IMG/VR virus record: IMGVR_UViG_3300026321_000011
Coordinates: 1-31,679 of that record
Direction: 5' to 3' (one strand)
Length of the DNA: 31,679 nt
DNA from: a virus
Below are positions 1 through 7,147 of this stretch, one piece after another. Positions within the stretch are counted from its first letter, which is position 1. The number at the start of each line of letters is the position of its first letter. The translations under genes were made by a program, and so were the position numbers. The notes beneath the pieces are model-generated. The model was not told the DNA's origin. It made no database searches and saw nothing but the letters and a program-made list of their open reading frames with translations.

Positions 1-70
1 ACATTGGCTCTGCCAATTCGGGTTTATCAAAGGTGTAGAATTTAACTGGAAAGAACTCGTGGGTGTCCAT
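1..70 (-). CDS. Partial CDS (N-terminus only), unknown product
   Basis: An ATG at 70 opens a frame that stays open to the window edge and reads MDTHEFFPVKFYTFDKPELA and on. It overlaps the end of the oxygenase gene (42-626) by 29 bases, in line with the tight packing of this operon. A start of the form 'xFFPVKFYTFDKPEL' recalls the N-termini of phage 2-oxoglutarate/Fe(II) oxygenases that begin with a 'FPTxIY' strand, but only 23 codons are visible. The iron ligands would lie outside the window, so the family is a guess. No clear ribosome binding site precedes it; translation may be coupled to the upstream gene. Confidence 0.55.
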   Translation of the reverse strand, partial: MDTHEFFPVKFYTFDKPELAEPM

Positions 71-626
71 AGAAATTAATATTCAAGATAGTTCTGTGAG
101 GATTTTTCCTCGGAGCAGAACCAGAATGATAAGTTAGACCATCAAAAATAAGGTACTTTCCTTTCTCTGGTTCTATATATTGCTTTGGTGTTACGGATGT
201 TACAGTTTCACCTGTATACTTTTCATTATATAGAATAGTAGGTCCATCACTATCGTTACAGTAGTAAATCATAACGTGGTGAGGGAAGGGTGCATCCACG
301 TGAGGTTGTGTTGGAGGTGTATGCCAATCATTAATCATTGACTTAGCAGCACGAGCACGGATGATAGGTTGTGTCCCAGTAGGATCAATCTCATCCCATA
401 GTCTCTTAAAGAGTGTCTCATATGCCTGAGACTTTGGCTCACCATCGTGAGCCATTATATGTGCAAAGTAAGGATGCTCTTCATACCCCATAATTTTACA
501 CACCTCAGCGTTACCCTCAGTATACTTAGAAGTAAACTCTTGATAGAACCAAGGGAATGTATTGTCACGACAAAGGACTTCGTATAAGAAGTCCTGAGTC
601 TCTTGGGATACAAATCCTACTTTCAT
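42..626 (-). CDS. 2-oxoglutarate/Fe(II)-dependent oxygenase-like protein
   Basis: This 194-residue protein carries the iron-binding facial triad of the 2OG-Fe(II) dioxygenase fold: HVD at residues 109-111 (in TQPHVDAPFPHH), a distal His at 167 (FDGLTYHSGSAP), and Arg178 followed by a beta strand (RTILNINF), which usually binds the 2-oxoglutarate carboxylate. Such enzymes hydroxylate proteins, nucleic acids or small molecules using O2, and T4-like cyanophages often carry several whose substrates are unknown. The layout is closer to the prolyl-hydroxylase type than to the other oxygenase in this window (7143-7718). The ATG at 626 overlaps the stop of the upstream 55-residue gene in an ATGA, which fixes the start and suggests translational coupling. 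Substrate cannot be told from sequence. Confidence 0.8.
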   Translation of the reverse strand: MKVGFVSQETQDFLYEVLCRDNTFPWFYQEFTSKYTEGNAEVCKIMGYEEHPYFAHIMAHDGEPKSQAYETLFKRLWDEIDPTGTQPIIRARAAKSMINDWHTPPTQPHVDAPFPHHVMIYYCNDSDGPTILYNEKYTGETVTSVTPKQYIEPEKGKYLIFDGLTYHSGSAPRKNPHRTILNINFYGHPRVLSS

Positions 627-790
627 TTTTCCTTCGATCTATTGATGAGAGAGATGAACTTATCGTTGGCAAAGGTACCACCTAAACACACATCAATCTC
701 ATCACCATCCTTCCAATTCTCAGTACCATCCTTCTTGGTATGAGCTAATGCCTCAGTGAGGTCATCAATAATCTTCTGGGTAATTTTCAT
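623..790 (-). CDS. Small hypothetical protein (55 aa)
   Basis: A 55-residue frame starts MKITQKIIDDLTEALAHTKK and ends SLINRSKEK. It is acidic in the middle (GTENWKDGDEID) and has one Cys. It fills the gap between its neighbours exactly: its ATG overlaps the stop of the 97-residue gene in ATGA, and its own stop overlaps the ATG of the oxygenase gene in ATGA. Two such junctions in one short frame are strong evidence that it is translated as part of the clamp-loader operon. I recognise no domain. It has no signal peptide or membrane segment. Confidence 0.8.
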   Translation of the reverse strand: MKITQKIIDDLTEALAHTKKDGTENWKDGDEIDVCLGGTFANDKFISLINRSKEK

Positions 791-1080
791 TCTTGTACAG
801 GATCTAACTCCTCTGTAATACGTGCACCAACTGGACCATCAGATTCAATGTCAATCTTGTGTACGTTGATACTTCCTGCTTCAAATACTCTTATCTCTAC
901 CTTACCCTCGTAGCAGTGTACACTGACTGTACCATTCTTACTCCAGGATTTAGGACTGTTGTAGTACTTGAATAGTGGGTAAGTGTGTTTGTCATAGTGG
1001 TTTGCCTTTTGAGAATAAACCACCTCCTCCTCGTCCTTCATAAGACGGTCAAGAGCATCAAGATCATTGTGTTTGATCAT
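787..1080 (-). CDS. Hypothetical protein downstream of clamp loader gp44
   Basis: This 97-residue protein of unknown function starts at an ATG that overlaps the gp44 stop codon in ATGA, so it should be co-translated with the clamp loader. It has a charged N-terminal helix (HNDLDALDRLMKDEEE), then an aromatic section rich in Tyr and His (residues 24-50), and a C-terminal half that alternates polar and hydrophobic residues (TVSVHCYEGKVEIRVFEAG), suggesting a small beta sheet. In T4 this position belongs to gp62, the small clamp-loader subunit. Length and sequence do not resemble gp62, so I do not assign it. It might be a DNA-replication accessory factor by position only. Confidence 0.75.
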   Translation of the reverse strand: MIKHNDLDALDRLMKDEEEVVYSQKANHYDKHTYPLFKYYNSPKSWSKNGTVSVHCYEGKVEIRVFEAGSINVHKIDIESDGPVGARITEELDPVQE

Positions 1081-2009
1081 TTGAATTCACACCTCATCAT
1101 AAGTTCAGTAAGGAAAGCAACCAAGTTAATTTCTTGGTCTGCTACGAAGGCAGCCTTGTACTGGTATTCACCAATAACTAGAACTGCTTCAGGTATACTA
1201 GCAGGTTTTAGATAGTCATACAAGGTATCGTATATATTTCGCATTATTTGTGTAGGTTCATTGTCAAGATTCTGTACTACCCACTTCTTCATCTTAGTAA
1301 ACTCTCTAGTCTTAAGATAAGATACTAGATCATTCAGATTTGTGTTAACTTCTGATGCCAAGATACCAGAATCTATAGTACCACTAGATGAATATCTTTG
1401 TAACTCATTAAGGGTACGTCTAAAGTCAGGAAAATATTTCTGTACTATCGCTGCAACGACCTTAGGAGGTGCAGTAATTCTTTCTTTATCAAGGATCTCT
1501 TGTACCCTCGTGAAGAAGGACGCAGCGAGTTGTTGCTTATTTCCCCCTGAGAATTCAACCACTGAACATCTGCTGTGGAGAGGTTCGATAATTTTGTTCT
1601 TGTAGTTGCAGGTGAAAATAAATCTGCAATTTTTTTGGAACTCTTCGATGCTTGCTCTAAGAAGAAGTTGAACATCGTGCGTGGTGTTGTCTGCTTCATC
1701 AATAATAATAACTTTGTGAGCGGCTGAAGAAGAAAGAGATACTGTACTAGCAAAGTTCTTTGCATTATTACGTACAGTATCTAAAAATCTTCCTTCATCT
1801 GAACCATTAATAAGATAATAATCCGCACCTATCTGTTCACACAGTGCCTTAGCAACGGTAGTCTTACCGATACCAGGAGGACCACTAAGTAAAAGGTTTG
1901 GGAGTTCACCCTTCTCAACGAACTTCTGAAAAACTGTCTTCAGATTTTCTGGAAGGATGCACTCATCAATTTTCTTAGGTCTGTATTTTTCACACCAAAG
2001 AAAGGTCAT
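1077..2009 (-). CDS. gp44: Clamp loader large subunit (gp44), AAA+ ATPase
   Basis: This is the ATPase of the replication clamp loader, which opens the gp45 ring and loads it at primer-template junctions. The 310 residues compare with 319 in T4. Visible motifs are the N-terminal EKYRPKKIDECILP box shared with T4 gp44 and RFC proteins, Walker A GPPGIGKTT (43-51), Walker B IIIDEAD (101-107), and the SRC arginine-finger motif in LHSRCSVVEF near residue 147. The C-terminal part carries the FPDFRRTLNELQRYSSSG segment that aligns with the T4 protein. The ATG overlaps the gp45 stop in ATGA, so clamp and loader are translationally coupled. The small subunit gp62, needed for loader assembly in T4, is not adjacent here. 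Confidence 0.95.
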   Translation of the reverse strand: MTFLWCEKYRPKKIDECILPENLKTVFQKFVEKGELPNLLLSGPPGIGKTTVAKALCEQIGADYYLINGSDEGRFLDTVRNNAKNFASTVSLSSSAAHKVIIIDEADNTTHDVQLLLRASIEEFQKNCRFIFTCNYKNKIIEPLHSRCSVVEFSGGNKQQLAASFFTRVQEILDKERITAPPKVVAAIVQKYFPDFRRTLNELQRYSSSGTIDSGILASEVNTNLNDLVSYLKTREFTKMKKWVVQNLDNEPTQIMRNIYDTLYDYLKPASIPEAVLVIGEYQYKAAFVADQEINLVAFLTELMMRCEFK

Positions 2010-2683
2010 TTAGTGTCAGGCTCCAATGCTATAAAGTACTCAAGGTGTCTATCGTTAGTAGAAAGGAATCTTGCGATCCTTGCACCTGCTATCTGTACAT
2101 TATACTCCTCAGGTTGCAGACGAAGATTCTCTACCTTGAAACAGTAACAGAACTCTTCATCAGATTTACCTACAGGTACCTCAAAACTGTTGGTAGTATC
2201 ATTCTTCTTGTCACACACCTTCAATAACATATCACCATTATTAGTGTACAAGCACAGATCAGGCACCTGGTACACGCTGGAGGCACGTAACAGACTATCT
2301 AAGACTTGTGGTTTAAGTACAAACTCAACGTCCACAGAGGGCAGTGTGATCTCCTTATCAGGTGGTTGTACAATCAGTGATGGATCACTGTATCTGAAGT
2401 TGGCGAATTGCTTTCTGTTTTCGTCTCTGATGATAAGTTTACTATCGTCTGAGAAATCGAAGACAGGTTGCTCAAAGAGTGAGAGACCAGAGAGAAATAT
2501 GCCGAGGTCATAAATTGGGACTTGTGCAGGAAACTCTTCGGAAACTTCAGCAGAAGCATATATGTTTTTGTTAATAGATATCGTACGGATCTGAGACCCT
2601 GAATCGATAACCACTGATTTGTTGATAGTTGCAAAGTTCTTAAGTGTGTTAAAAGTTTCCTTGGTTAACTTAACGAGGGTCAT
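2006..2683 (-). CDS. gp45: DNA polymerase sliding clamp (gp45)
   Basis: This 225-residue protein (T4: 228) is the processivity clamp. As a trimeric ring it tethers the DNA polymerase, and in T4-like phages it also activates late transcription by contacting gp55 and gp33. It has the expected two-domain clamp composition: N-terminal MTLVKLTKETFNTLKNFATI, repeated beta strands, and a C-terminal section with LQPEEYNVQIAGARIARF before an acidic tail. It is followed by gp44 with an ATGA overlap, the classic T4 order. The start codon at 2683 has no convincing Shine-Dalgarno sequence in front (CCTCTCTTTATT precedes it). It lies 12 bases after the DUF3310-like gene, so it may rely on re-initiation. 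Confidence 0.93.
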   Translation of the reverse strand: MTLVKLTKETFNTLKNFATINKSVVIDSGSQIRTISINKNIYASAEVSEEFPAQVPIYDLGIFLSGLSLFEQPVFDFSDDSKLIIRDENRKQFANFRYSDPSLIVQPPDKEITLPSVDVEFVLKPQVLDSLLRASSVYQVPDLCLYTNNGDMLLKVCDKKNDTTNSFEVPVGKSDEEFCYCFKVENLRLQPEEYNVQIAGARIARFLSTNDRHLEYFIALEPDTK

Positions 2684-2695
2684 AATAAAGAGAGG

Positions 2696-3010
2696 TTACT
2701 TGTCGTAGTCCACCGCATATGCTGGTGGGATATCAGCGTTGCGCTTGTCAGCAGCATCACGCTTGTCGTTGAAATGACATAATAGCACAGCGTAGTGGAT
2801 TATCTTAATGATGTCCCTACGTGCTGTACCCTTCTTGTCATATCTTGAAGCATACTTGAGAATGTTACTTCTACAAAATGCTTCAGCATCACCTACCGAG
2901 TCGATAAGGTCAAGAGTCTGTACGTTACCGACAGAGTAATGACCTTTATAAGTGTGGGAAATGTAGTCTGAGACCTCCTTTAAGATCTCATCTTCATTGT
3001 ACTTTTTCAT
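2696..3010 (-). CDS. DUF3310-like small protein
   Basis: The 104 residues contain QTLDLIDSVGDAEAFCRSN followed by ILKYASRYDKKGTARRDIIK and IIHYAVLL. This matches the pattern of phage DUF3310 proteins, sometimes called nucleotide-kinase-like: 'G.aiKYi.R...K.....Dl.Kai.Y'. The function of that family is not established, and no kinase P-loop is visible. The start is fixed by an ATGA overlap with the stop of the 54-residue gene upstream. The C-terminal tail (RDAADKRNADIPPAYAVDYDK) is polar and probably flexible. Its place before gp45 suggests a link with replication or nucleotide supply, by context only. The family call rests on my recognition of the motif and is moderately sure. Confidence 0.7.
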   Translation of the reverse strand: MKKYNEDEILKEVSDYISHTYKGHYSVGNVQTLDLIDSVGDAEAFCRSNILKYASRYDKKGTARRDIIKIIHYAVLLCHFNDKRDAADKRNADIPPAYAVDYDK

Positions 3011-3171
3011 ACTACATACCCATACTGTTCTCGGAGGATCTTCTTATAGGGTAAACCCAAATCTCGGAGCTCCTTTACAAGTTTTAACTTGTTGTGTAAC
3101 GCAGTATCACCTCCCAGTTTAAGGGAGGAGATAAGTGTCGTTAACTCTTTGTCGTCCAATGGAAGATCCAT
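3007..3171 (-). CDS. Small hypothetical protein (54 aa)
   Basis: This frame reads MDLPLDDKELTTLISSLKLG and ends ILREQYGYVV. Its stop overlaps the start of the DUF3310-like gene in an ATGA junction, and it fills the gap after cobS. The sequence looks like two or three short amphipathic helices (DKELTTLISSLKL, LHNKLKLVKELRDLG, YKKILREQYG) and could be a small helical DNA-binding or adaptor protein, but there is no recognised family. The ribosome binding site is weak. Composition is ordinary for the phage. Confidence 0.75.
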   Translation of the reverse strand: MDLPLDDKELTTLISSLKLGGDTALHNKLKLVKELRDLGLPYKKILREQYGYVV

Positions 3172-3189
3172 AGTTGCTTACTTAGTGTA

Positions 3190-4299
3190 CTATACAGGTG
3201 CTGATTGGTCAACCTCCTTATTGAAATCAATATCAATCTTGTCATATAGATCCAAGAATGCTTGCTTAGTCTCATCATCAAATCTATTGATGCTGTACTT
3301 GAGTGCATTCTCCTTCGATCCGAAGATTGCATATGCCTTCAGGATGTGAACAAGACGACGTGTACTAATGACCTCATCAATCCCACCATCATAGAAAGTC
3401 TTACGAATGACTTGTGCCCAGTCTACAAGACGCTTGCAGAACTCATTATCCTCACAAGCACCAGTTCCCTTGCCATAGTTCTGAAGAATTTTAATCTCAG
3501 TAACTGGTGAAGGATACTCTTGCTCAAGAGTAATCGCAAATCTTTCTAGGAATGCTTCGTTGAGAACGTTAGTACCGATGAAGCGACCGTCATCAGATCC
3601 CTTTCCTTTAGTGTTCGCTGTTGCAATAACATTGAACCCTACCGCAGGTCTGACAAACCGACCGATCTTTTTGAGGAACACACCTTTGCCTTCAAGTATG
3701 GGTTGGAGGCATAAGACTTTGTTACTAGCCAAGTCAATCTCATCGAGTAACAAGGTTGCTCCTCTTTCAAGTGCTTCAATGACAGGTCCGTTATGCCAAA
3801 CAGTTGACCCATCCACAAGACGAAACCCGCCAATAAGATCGTCTTCATCGGTTTCAATAGTAATGTTAACTCTAATCAACTCTCTATTTAGCTGAGAGCA
3901 AGCTTGTTCAACAGAAACTGTTTTACCATTACCAGACAATCCAGTAATGAAGGTTGGATAGAAGACTTTCGACTTGATAATCTTCTTAACAGCATTGAAA
4001 TTTCCAAAGGGAACATAGTTAGGATCCTTCTCTGGTACCAGGTTTTGCTGAGCAACTGGTTCTGCTGGAGATGCATCAGGTGCTTCTAGTGTACGCTCTA
4101 GTCTCTCTGCAACTGTGAGGTTCCACTTACCAATACCTGATTTGTAATCCCTTAATCTTTTCTTTACAGTAACTACTGAACACTTAAACTCATCTGCTGC
4201 TGAGAGTAATTGTGGTACACCTACTTCTTGTCCAAAATTTTCTTTCAAGTATCCAAGGAGTAGATCAGTGGTAACTGGGATTTCAGTTGTAAAAGGCAT
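3190..4299 (-). CDS. cobS: CobS-like AAA+ (MoxR-type) ATPase
   Basis: This 369-residue AAA+ ATPase is of the type annotated as CobS in T4-like cyanophages. In bacteria CobS is the ATPase that works with CobT and CobN to insert cobalt into the corrin ring; related MoxR ATPases with VWA partners remodel or mature other proteins. Motifs are Walker A GLSGNGKT (120-127), ETDEDDLIGG (149-158), Walker B LLLDEID (183-189), sensor 1 with IATANTKGKG near residue 226, and STRRLVHILKAYA near the C-terminus. The first 60 residues (LLSAADEFKCSVVTVKKRLR) look like a helix-turn-helix segment. It follows the cobT-like gene across a terminator and a possible promoter. No CobN is present in the window, so cobalt chelation by the phage proteins alone is not supported. 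Confidence 0.88.
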   Translation of the reverse strand: MPFTTEIPVTTDLLLGYLKENFGQEVGVPQLLSAADEFKCSVVTVKKRLRDYKSGIGKWNLTVAERLERTLEAPDASPAEPVAQQNLVPEKDPNYVPFGNFNAVKKIIKSKVFYPTFITGLSGNGKTVSVEQACSQLNRELIRVNITIETDEDDLIGGFRLVDGSTVWHNGPVIEALERGATLLLDEIDLASNKVLCLQPILEGKGVFLKKIGRFVRPAVGFNVIATANTKGKGSDDGRFIGTNVLNEAFLERFAITLEQEYPSPVTEIKILQNYGKGTGACEDNEFCKRLVDWAQVIRKTFYDGGIDEVISTRRLVHILKAYAIFGSKENALKYSINRFDDETKQAFLDLYDKIDIDFNKEVDQSAPV

Positions 4300-4318
4300 T
4301 TGATTCTTTTAATTGTGT

Positions 4319-4354
4319 ATGTACTAATTGTACATTAAAAAAGGGGGTTGTGAA
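4319..4354 (-). promoter_or_regulatory. Possible promoter/operator upstream of cobS-like gene
   Basis: Between the terminator of the cobT-like gene and the cobS start there is a perfect inverted repeat ATGTAC-n5-GTACAT (4319-4335). On the minus strand it contains TACAAT (4327-4332), which could be a -10 box, with TTCACA 16 bases upstream (4349-4354) as a poor -35 box lying inside the terminator hairpin. This would give the cobS-gp45-gp44 block its own start after the terminator. The -35 match is weak. Confidence 0.35.
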
Positions 4355-4360
4355 CCCCCT
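4337..4360 (-). terminator. Rho-independent terminator after cobT-like gene
   Basis: On the minus strand the sequence forms AGGGGGTT-cac-AACCCCCT followed directly by a run of six T residues. The stem has eight base pairs, five of them G-C, with a three-base loop. It sits just past the stop codon of the cobT-like gene (4370) and separates it from cobS. Confidence 0.85.
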
Positions 4361-4369
4361 GTGTGCAGC

Positions 4370-6556
4370 TTATGCAACTGTCTCTATGAAGGATCGAAGA
4401 ATCTTCTTATTAGATCTCTTCGACTTGAATGTCTTCTTGAAAGCACTGGTGATCTGTGCCTTAGTAGCATCCTCCTTTAGTTCCTCTAAGTACTCAGTGT
4501 TGTCCTGATTCCTTGTAGGAAGAACATACAACTGGTGATAGTTAAGTGCCTTAATAACAGTTGACCTATTTTTACGGTACTCTGCTTTGGACTTCTCTGC
4601 TTCTGGAGAGTTCCAACCAAGAGTATTGTTAAGATAACTATTAACTTCCCTGCCTTGGATCAATCTGAATCCTAGTACATTAATCTGTGGGAACTTGTCA
4701 CGTAGATGCTCAAGGAATACTCCAGTCTGGTGCATAGGATGATAAGGCATCTTGGAATAAGTCTTACCAAGTTTCCTATCTCTTAGGTAGCAACTTTGAT
4801 TGATGCAGTTAGCATACAAGTCACCCATATAACTTACTCTATCTGTGTAGTATCCACAACTAGCAGACTCACCATCAGTCAGTATGCAGAGTGAAACCTT
4901 CTCTACCTTCTTAAGCATCTCTGGTATCACTGAGTGTAGAGCAACGATTGCTTCATTCAATGGGGTACCAGATAGACTCATACCAGGAGCAACAGAGAAC
5001 CTAGTGCCAAAGTAATATCCCCTTGTAGAAATAGCGTGAGTATTGAAGAAGAGGTACTTAAATGAATCCTCTAGATCTATCTTCTTAGCATCAGAAGATA
5101 CTAGATGCATTAGAGAGAAATCATTCTTGATTGCAAACTCTCCTACTACAGGTGGAACAAGTTCAACTTGAGGATCTCTTCCATCCAATCTCAATGCCAT
5201 CTGGTAACTATCATTAGTGAAAGCATATACATCAAACGGTATAGCAACTTTCTGACAGAACCAAGACAGTTGTAGTACCTGCTGGACGGTATCCAGTATG
5301 GCTTCTGCCATTGATCCAGACCAGTCTAGTAGAAAGATCATTCCGTGGTTCTTACCATTAGGTATGGTAGTTACCTTCTTGAAAAGATCCTCGTTAAACT
5401 TATACGTGGATAGTTTCCTTGTGTCCAGTACTCCAGTCCTACTAGTAGTAGCACGAGCATAGGCACTAGCAGACTTTCTGCATTCAAATTCCTTAACAAG
5501 ATAGTTAACCTCCTTTTGTGAATCCTTTTTGAATTTAGTGTACTCTGCTTCCACAGTAGCATACTGTTGATCATATGAAGGTGCATTTGCTTCATAATCG
5601 TTATAGAAGGAATCTGTTTCTCTTGGTTTCCTTGACTCTACCTCAAAATGATTCCTGTTATTTTTGAGTATAGCGGAGAAACTTGTGACACAATCTTCTC
5701 GTTTAAACTTAGGAATCTCAACATAATGTGACTCACGATAGTCTCTATGATCAACAAGTTCCTTTGTTTTATCCTTGAAAGACTTGTCTGTTTCTGCCTC
5801 AAGATCTGGAGCACGATCACCAGCAGCAGAACCGCCAATGGAATCGGGAGTGTCCTTCTCCTCTTCTGCCTCTTGCTCATCGGAAGAGTCAGAGTCTGAA
5901 TCCAATTCACTCTTATTATCTGTATCAGAATCTGATGATGAACCATAACTGGGAGTATCAAGATCAGGATCTTGCTCACCTTCTTTAGGTGATGGTACCT
6001 GCTCCTTCTCCTTATCCATCTTCATATATGTGTAGATCTCTTCTGCTAACTGGCACGCTGCTTCGAAGGACTCAGCATATCCTACTCTGTCACGTAACTC
6101 CTCCTCTTTAATGTTCTTGAAAGGGATAGGAGTGAAAGCACCAACCTTATAGTACAGGTTAATTCTATCGATCAAACCTAGATCTCCTAGATCCTTATCC
6201 TTAGTATCAAAGAAGTCTAGGTGATCTAACTCTTGGTAACCACTGTAGAATGTCTTAGGAAGTCCAGCATACTTACGCTTGATGTGCTTCTCAATCCTTG
6301 CATCCTCAGTAACATTAACAAATGACTGAGGGCACTTTACTTCTGGCCATACATTTGGAGTGAATAATGCGTGTCCAACTTCGTGTGCAACCAGTAGGTC
6401 ATATATGTTCTCGCTTGCCTTCTCCCAGATAGGGAGTGTTAAAATTCTTTTGTCAACATTAAATGCTGCTGTCTCACACTGCTTGTGCTCGATGATTAGA
6501 TCTTCAGTAGCAAGCAATTTTGCTAGTTGACCTTTGACCCCTGTGTTTACTGTCAT
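4370..6556 (-). CDS. cobT: CobT-like VWA protein with HExxH metallopeptidase motif
   Basis: The 728 residues fall into three parts. The N-terminal part has a zincin-type motif HEVGHALF (HExxH at 58-62) followed by NVTEDARIEKHIK, which could supply the third zinc ligand as in gluzincin-like peptidases. The middle (about 185-260) is a very acidic Asp/Ser/Glu linker. The C-terminal part is a von Willebrand factor A domain with a MIDAS: DWSGS at 411-415, LSGTPL and LTDGES. Bacterial CobT has the acidic linker plus VWA architecture and partners CobS; cyanophage homologues are commonly annotated CobT or peptidase. A MoxR-type ATPase (cobS) follows directly, the usual arrangement for ATPase/VWA pairs. 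Peptidase activity and substrate are inference. The ATG at 6556 has a modest GAG ribosome binding site. Confidence 0.85.
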   Translation of the reverse strand: MTVNTGVKGQLAKLLATEDLIIEHKQCETAAFNVDKRILTLPIWEKASENIYDLLVAHEVGHALFTPNVWPEVKCPQSFVNVTEDARIEKHIKRKYAGLPKTFYSGYQELDHLDFFDTKDKDLGDLGLIDRINLYYKVGAFTPIPFKNIKEEELRDRVGYAESFEAACQLAEEIYTYMKMDKEKEQVPSPKEGEQDPDLDTPSYGSSSDSDTDNKSELDSDSDSSDEQEAEEEKDTPDSIGGSAAGDRAPDLEAETDKSFKDKTKELVDHRDYRESHYVEIPKFKREDCVTSFSAILKNNRNHFEVESRKPRETDSFYNDYEANAPSYDQQYATVEAEYTKFKKDSQKEVNYLVKEFECRKSASAYARATTSRTGVLDTRKLSTYKFNEDLFKKVTTIPNGKNHGMIFLLDWSGSMAEAILDTVQQVLQLSWFCQKVAIPFDVYAFTNDSYQMALRLDGRDPQVELVPPVVGEFAIKNDFSLMHLVSSDAKKIDLEDSFKYLFFNTHAISTRGYYFGTRFSVAPGMSLSGTPLNEAIVALHSVIPEMLKKVEKVSLCILTDGESASCGYYTDRVSYMGDLYANCINQSCYLRDRKLGKTYSKMPYHPMHQTGVFLEHLRDKFPQINVLGFRLIQGREVNSYLNNTLGWNSPEAEKSKAEYRKNRSTVIKALNYHQLYVLPTRNQDNTEYLEELKEDATKAQITSAFKKTFKSKRSNKKILRSFIETVA

Positions 6557-6584
6557 TTAATTTCTCGTGTATACACATACTATA

Positions 6585-6610
6585 AGACCTCCGAGGTCGT
6601 TCGGAGGTCT
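6585..6610 (-). promoter_or_regulatory. Strong hairpin in leader of cobT-like gene
   Basis: A perfect ten-base inverted repeat, AGACCTCCGA-n6-TCGGAGGTCT, lies between the stop of the 57-residue gene and the cobT-like start, about 29 bases before its ATG. On the minus strand it is followed by TATAGTATG, not a T run, so it is not a canonical terminator. It may be an attenuator, an RNA processing or stability element, or a weak terminator. Confidence 0.55.
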
Positions 6611-6633
6611 TTAGTAGACTCTTTATCAACTGT

Positions 6634-6807
6634 CTACGTCTTGCTCTCGCTTGTCGTAGTGCTTGGGGCTTGAGCTTTCTTTTGGGCTCTTTCCCAGAAT
6701 TGTGAATCCAGTTCGGGGTCGTCATTGTACTTCTCATTCATTTCCTGTATTAAGGCATTGTACCATTCAGAGTTATCTTCAATCTGGTTTAAAGATTGTT
6801 TTTCCAT
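6634..6807 (-). CDS. Small hypothetical protein (57 aa)
   Basis: The frame continues upstream, but the start chosen is the ATG at 6807 because AGGAGAGG lies just before it, an excellent ribosome binding site. The product MEKQSLNQIEDNSEWYNALI continues as a charged helix and ends in a Thr/Ser-rich tail (APSTTTSESKT). No domain is recognised. It overlaps the end of the preceding gene (6779-7117) by 29 bases, which suggests co-expression. Its job is unknown; it lies upstream of the cobT-like gene, separated by a hairpin. Confidence 0.65.
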   Translation of the reverse strand: MEKQSLNQIEDNSEWYNALIQEMNEKYNDDPELDSQFWERAQKKAQAPSTTTSESKT

Positions 6808-7117
6808 CGGCACCTCTCCTAATGCGTCCTTTTTTACCCTTATGATATCCAACGACACCGTGCTCATTACGTTTGGGAGCAGTCTGAGTTGCTTTTATCT
6901 TTGCTTTGAAATCCTTATAAGTTTGACTGTGACGAGTTGTACCAGTCTTCTTAGGACCGTGCTGCATCTTGTCTTTTTCAAACTTTACGTCTTTCTCTCG
7001 CTCATCCCTCTTCTTACGAGTCTTCTCGTCATCAAAGGTATCACCATACTTCTCCCACAACCAAGGCTTATACTTAGCGTGGTCGTCAAAGATTTCTGGT
7101 AACCAGGTGCGTTTCAT
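6779..7117 (-). CDS. Hypothetical basic protein (112 aa)
   Basis: This is a strongly charged, Lys/Arg-rich protein with no recognised domain. It begins MKRTWLPEIFDDHAKYKPWL, then has a long run of alternating charges (residues 27-55), and ends in a basic Gly/Arg segment (KGKKGRIRRGADGKTIFKPD) that could contact nucleic acid. Two starts are possible: ATG at 7117, or TTG at 7126, which has an AAGGAA ribosome binding site six bases in front. A late-promoter-like CATAAATA lies at 7140-7147. The AAGAAGG-n2-CCTTCTT palindrome in the leader could hide the ribosome binding site. Confidence 0.65.
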   Translation of the reverse strand: MKRTWLPEIFDDHAKYKPWLWEKYGDTFDDEKTRKKRDEREKDVKFEKDKMQHGPKKTGTTRHSQTYKDFKAKIKATQTAPKRNEHGVVGYHKGKKGRIRRGADGKTIFKPD

Positions 7118-7139
7118 TGGATTCAAGAAGGTTCCTTCT

Positions 7140-7147
7140 TATTTATG
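7140..7147 (-). promoter_or_regulatory. Candidate late promoter (CATAAATA)
   Basis: On the minus strand this octamer differs from the T4 late consensus TATAAATA only at the first base. It overlaps the stop codon of the oxygenase gene and lies 23 bases before the ATG of the 112-residue gene, leaving a very short leader. Moderate support. Confidence 0.4.

Noticed and set aside
787-1080. Assignment as clamp loader small subunit gp62
   Set aside because: Position fits, but the length (97) and sequence show none of the features I associate with gp62.
5371-5979. Minus-strand frames inside the cobT-like gene
   Set aside because: They lie wholly within the cobT-like frame, have Leu/Arg-rich unstructured products and no ribosome binding sites.
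7126-7143. AAGAAGG-n2-CCTTCTT palindrome as a terminator
   Set aside because: The loop is too short for a stable hairpin and no T run follows on either strand.
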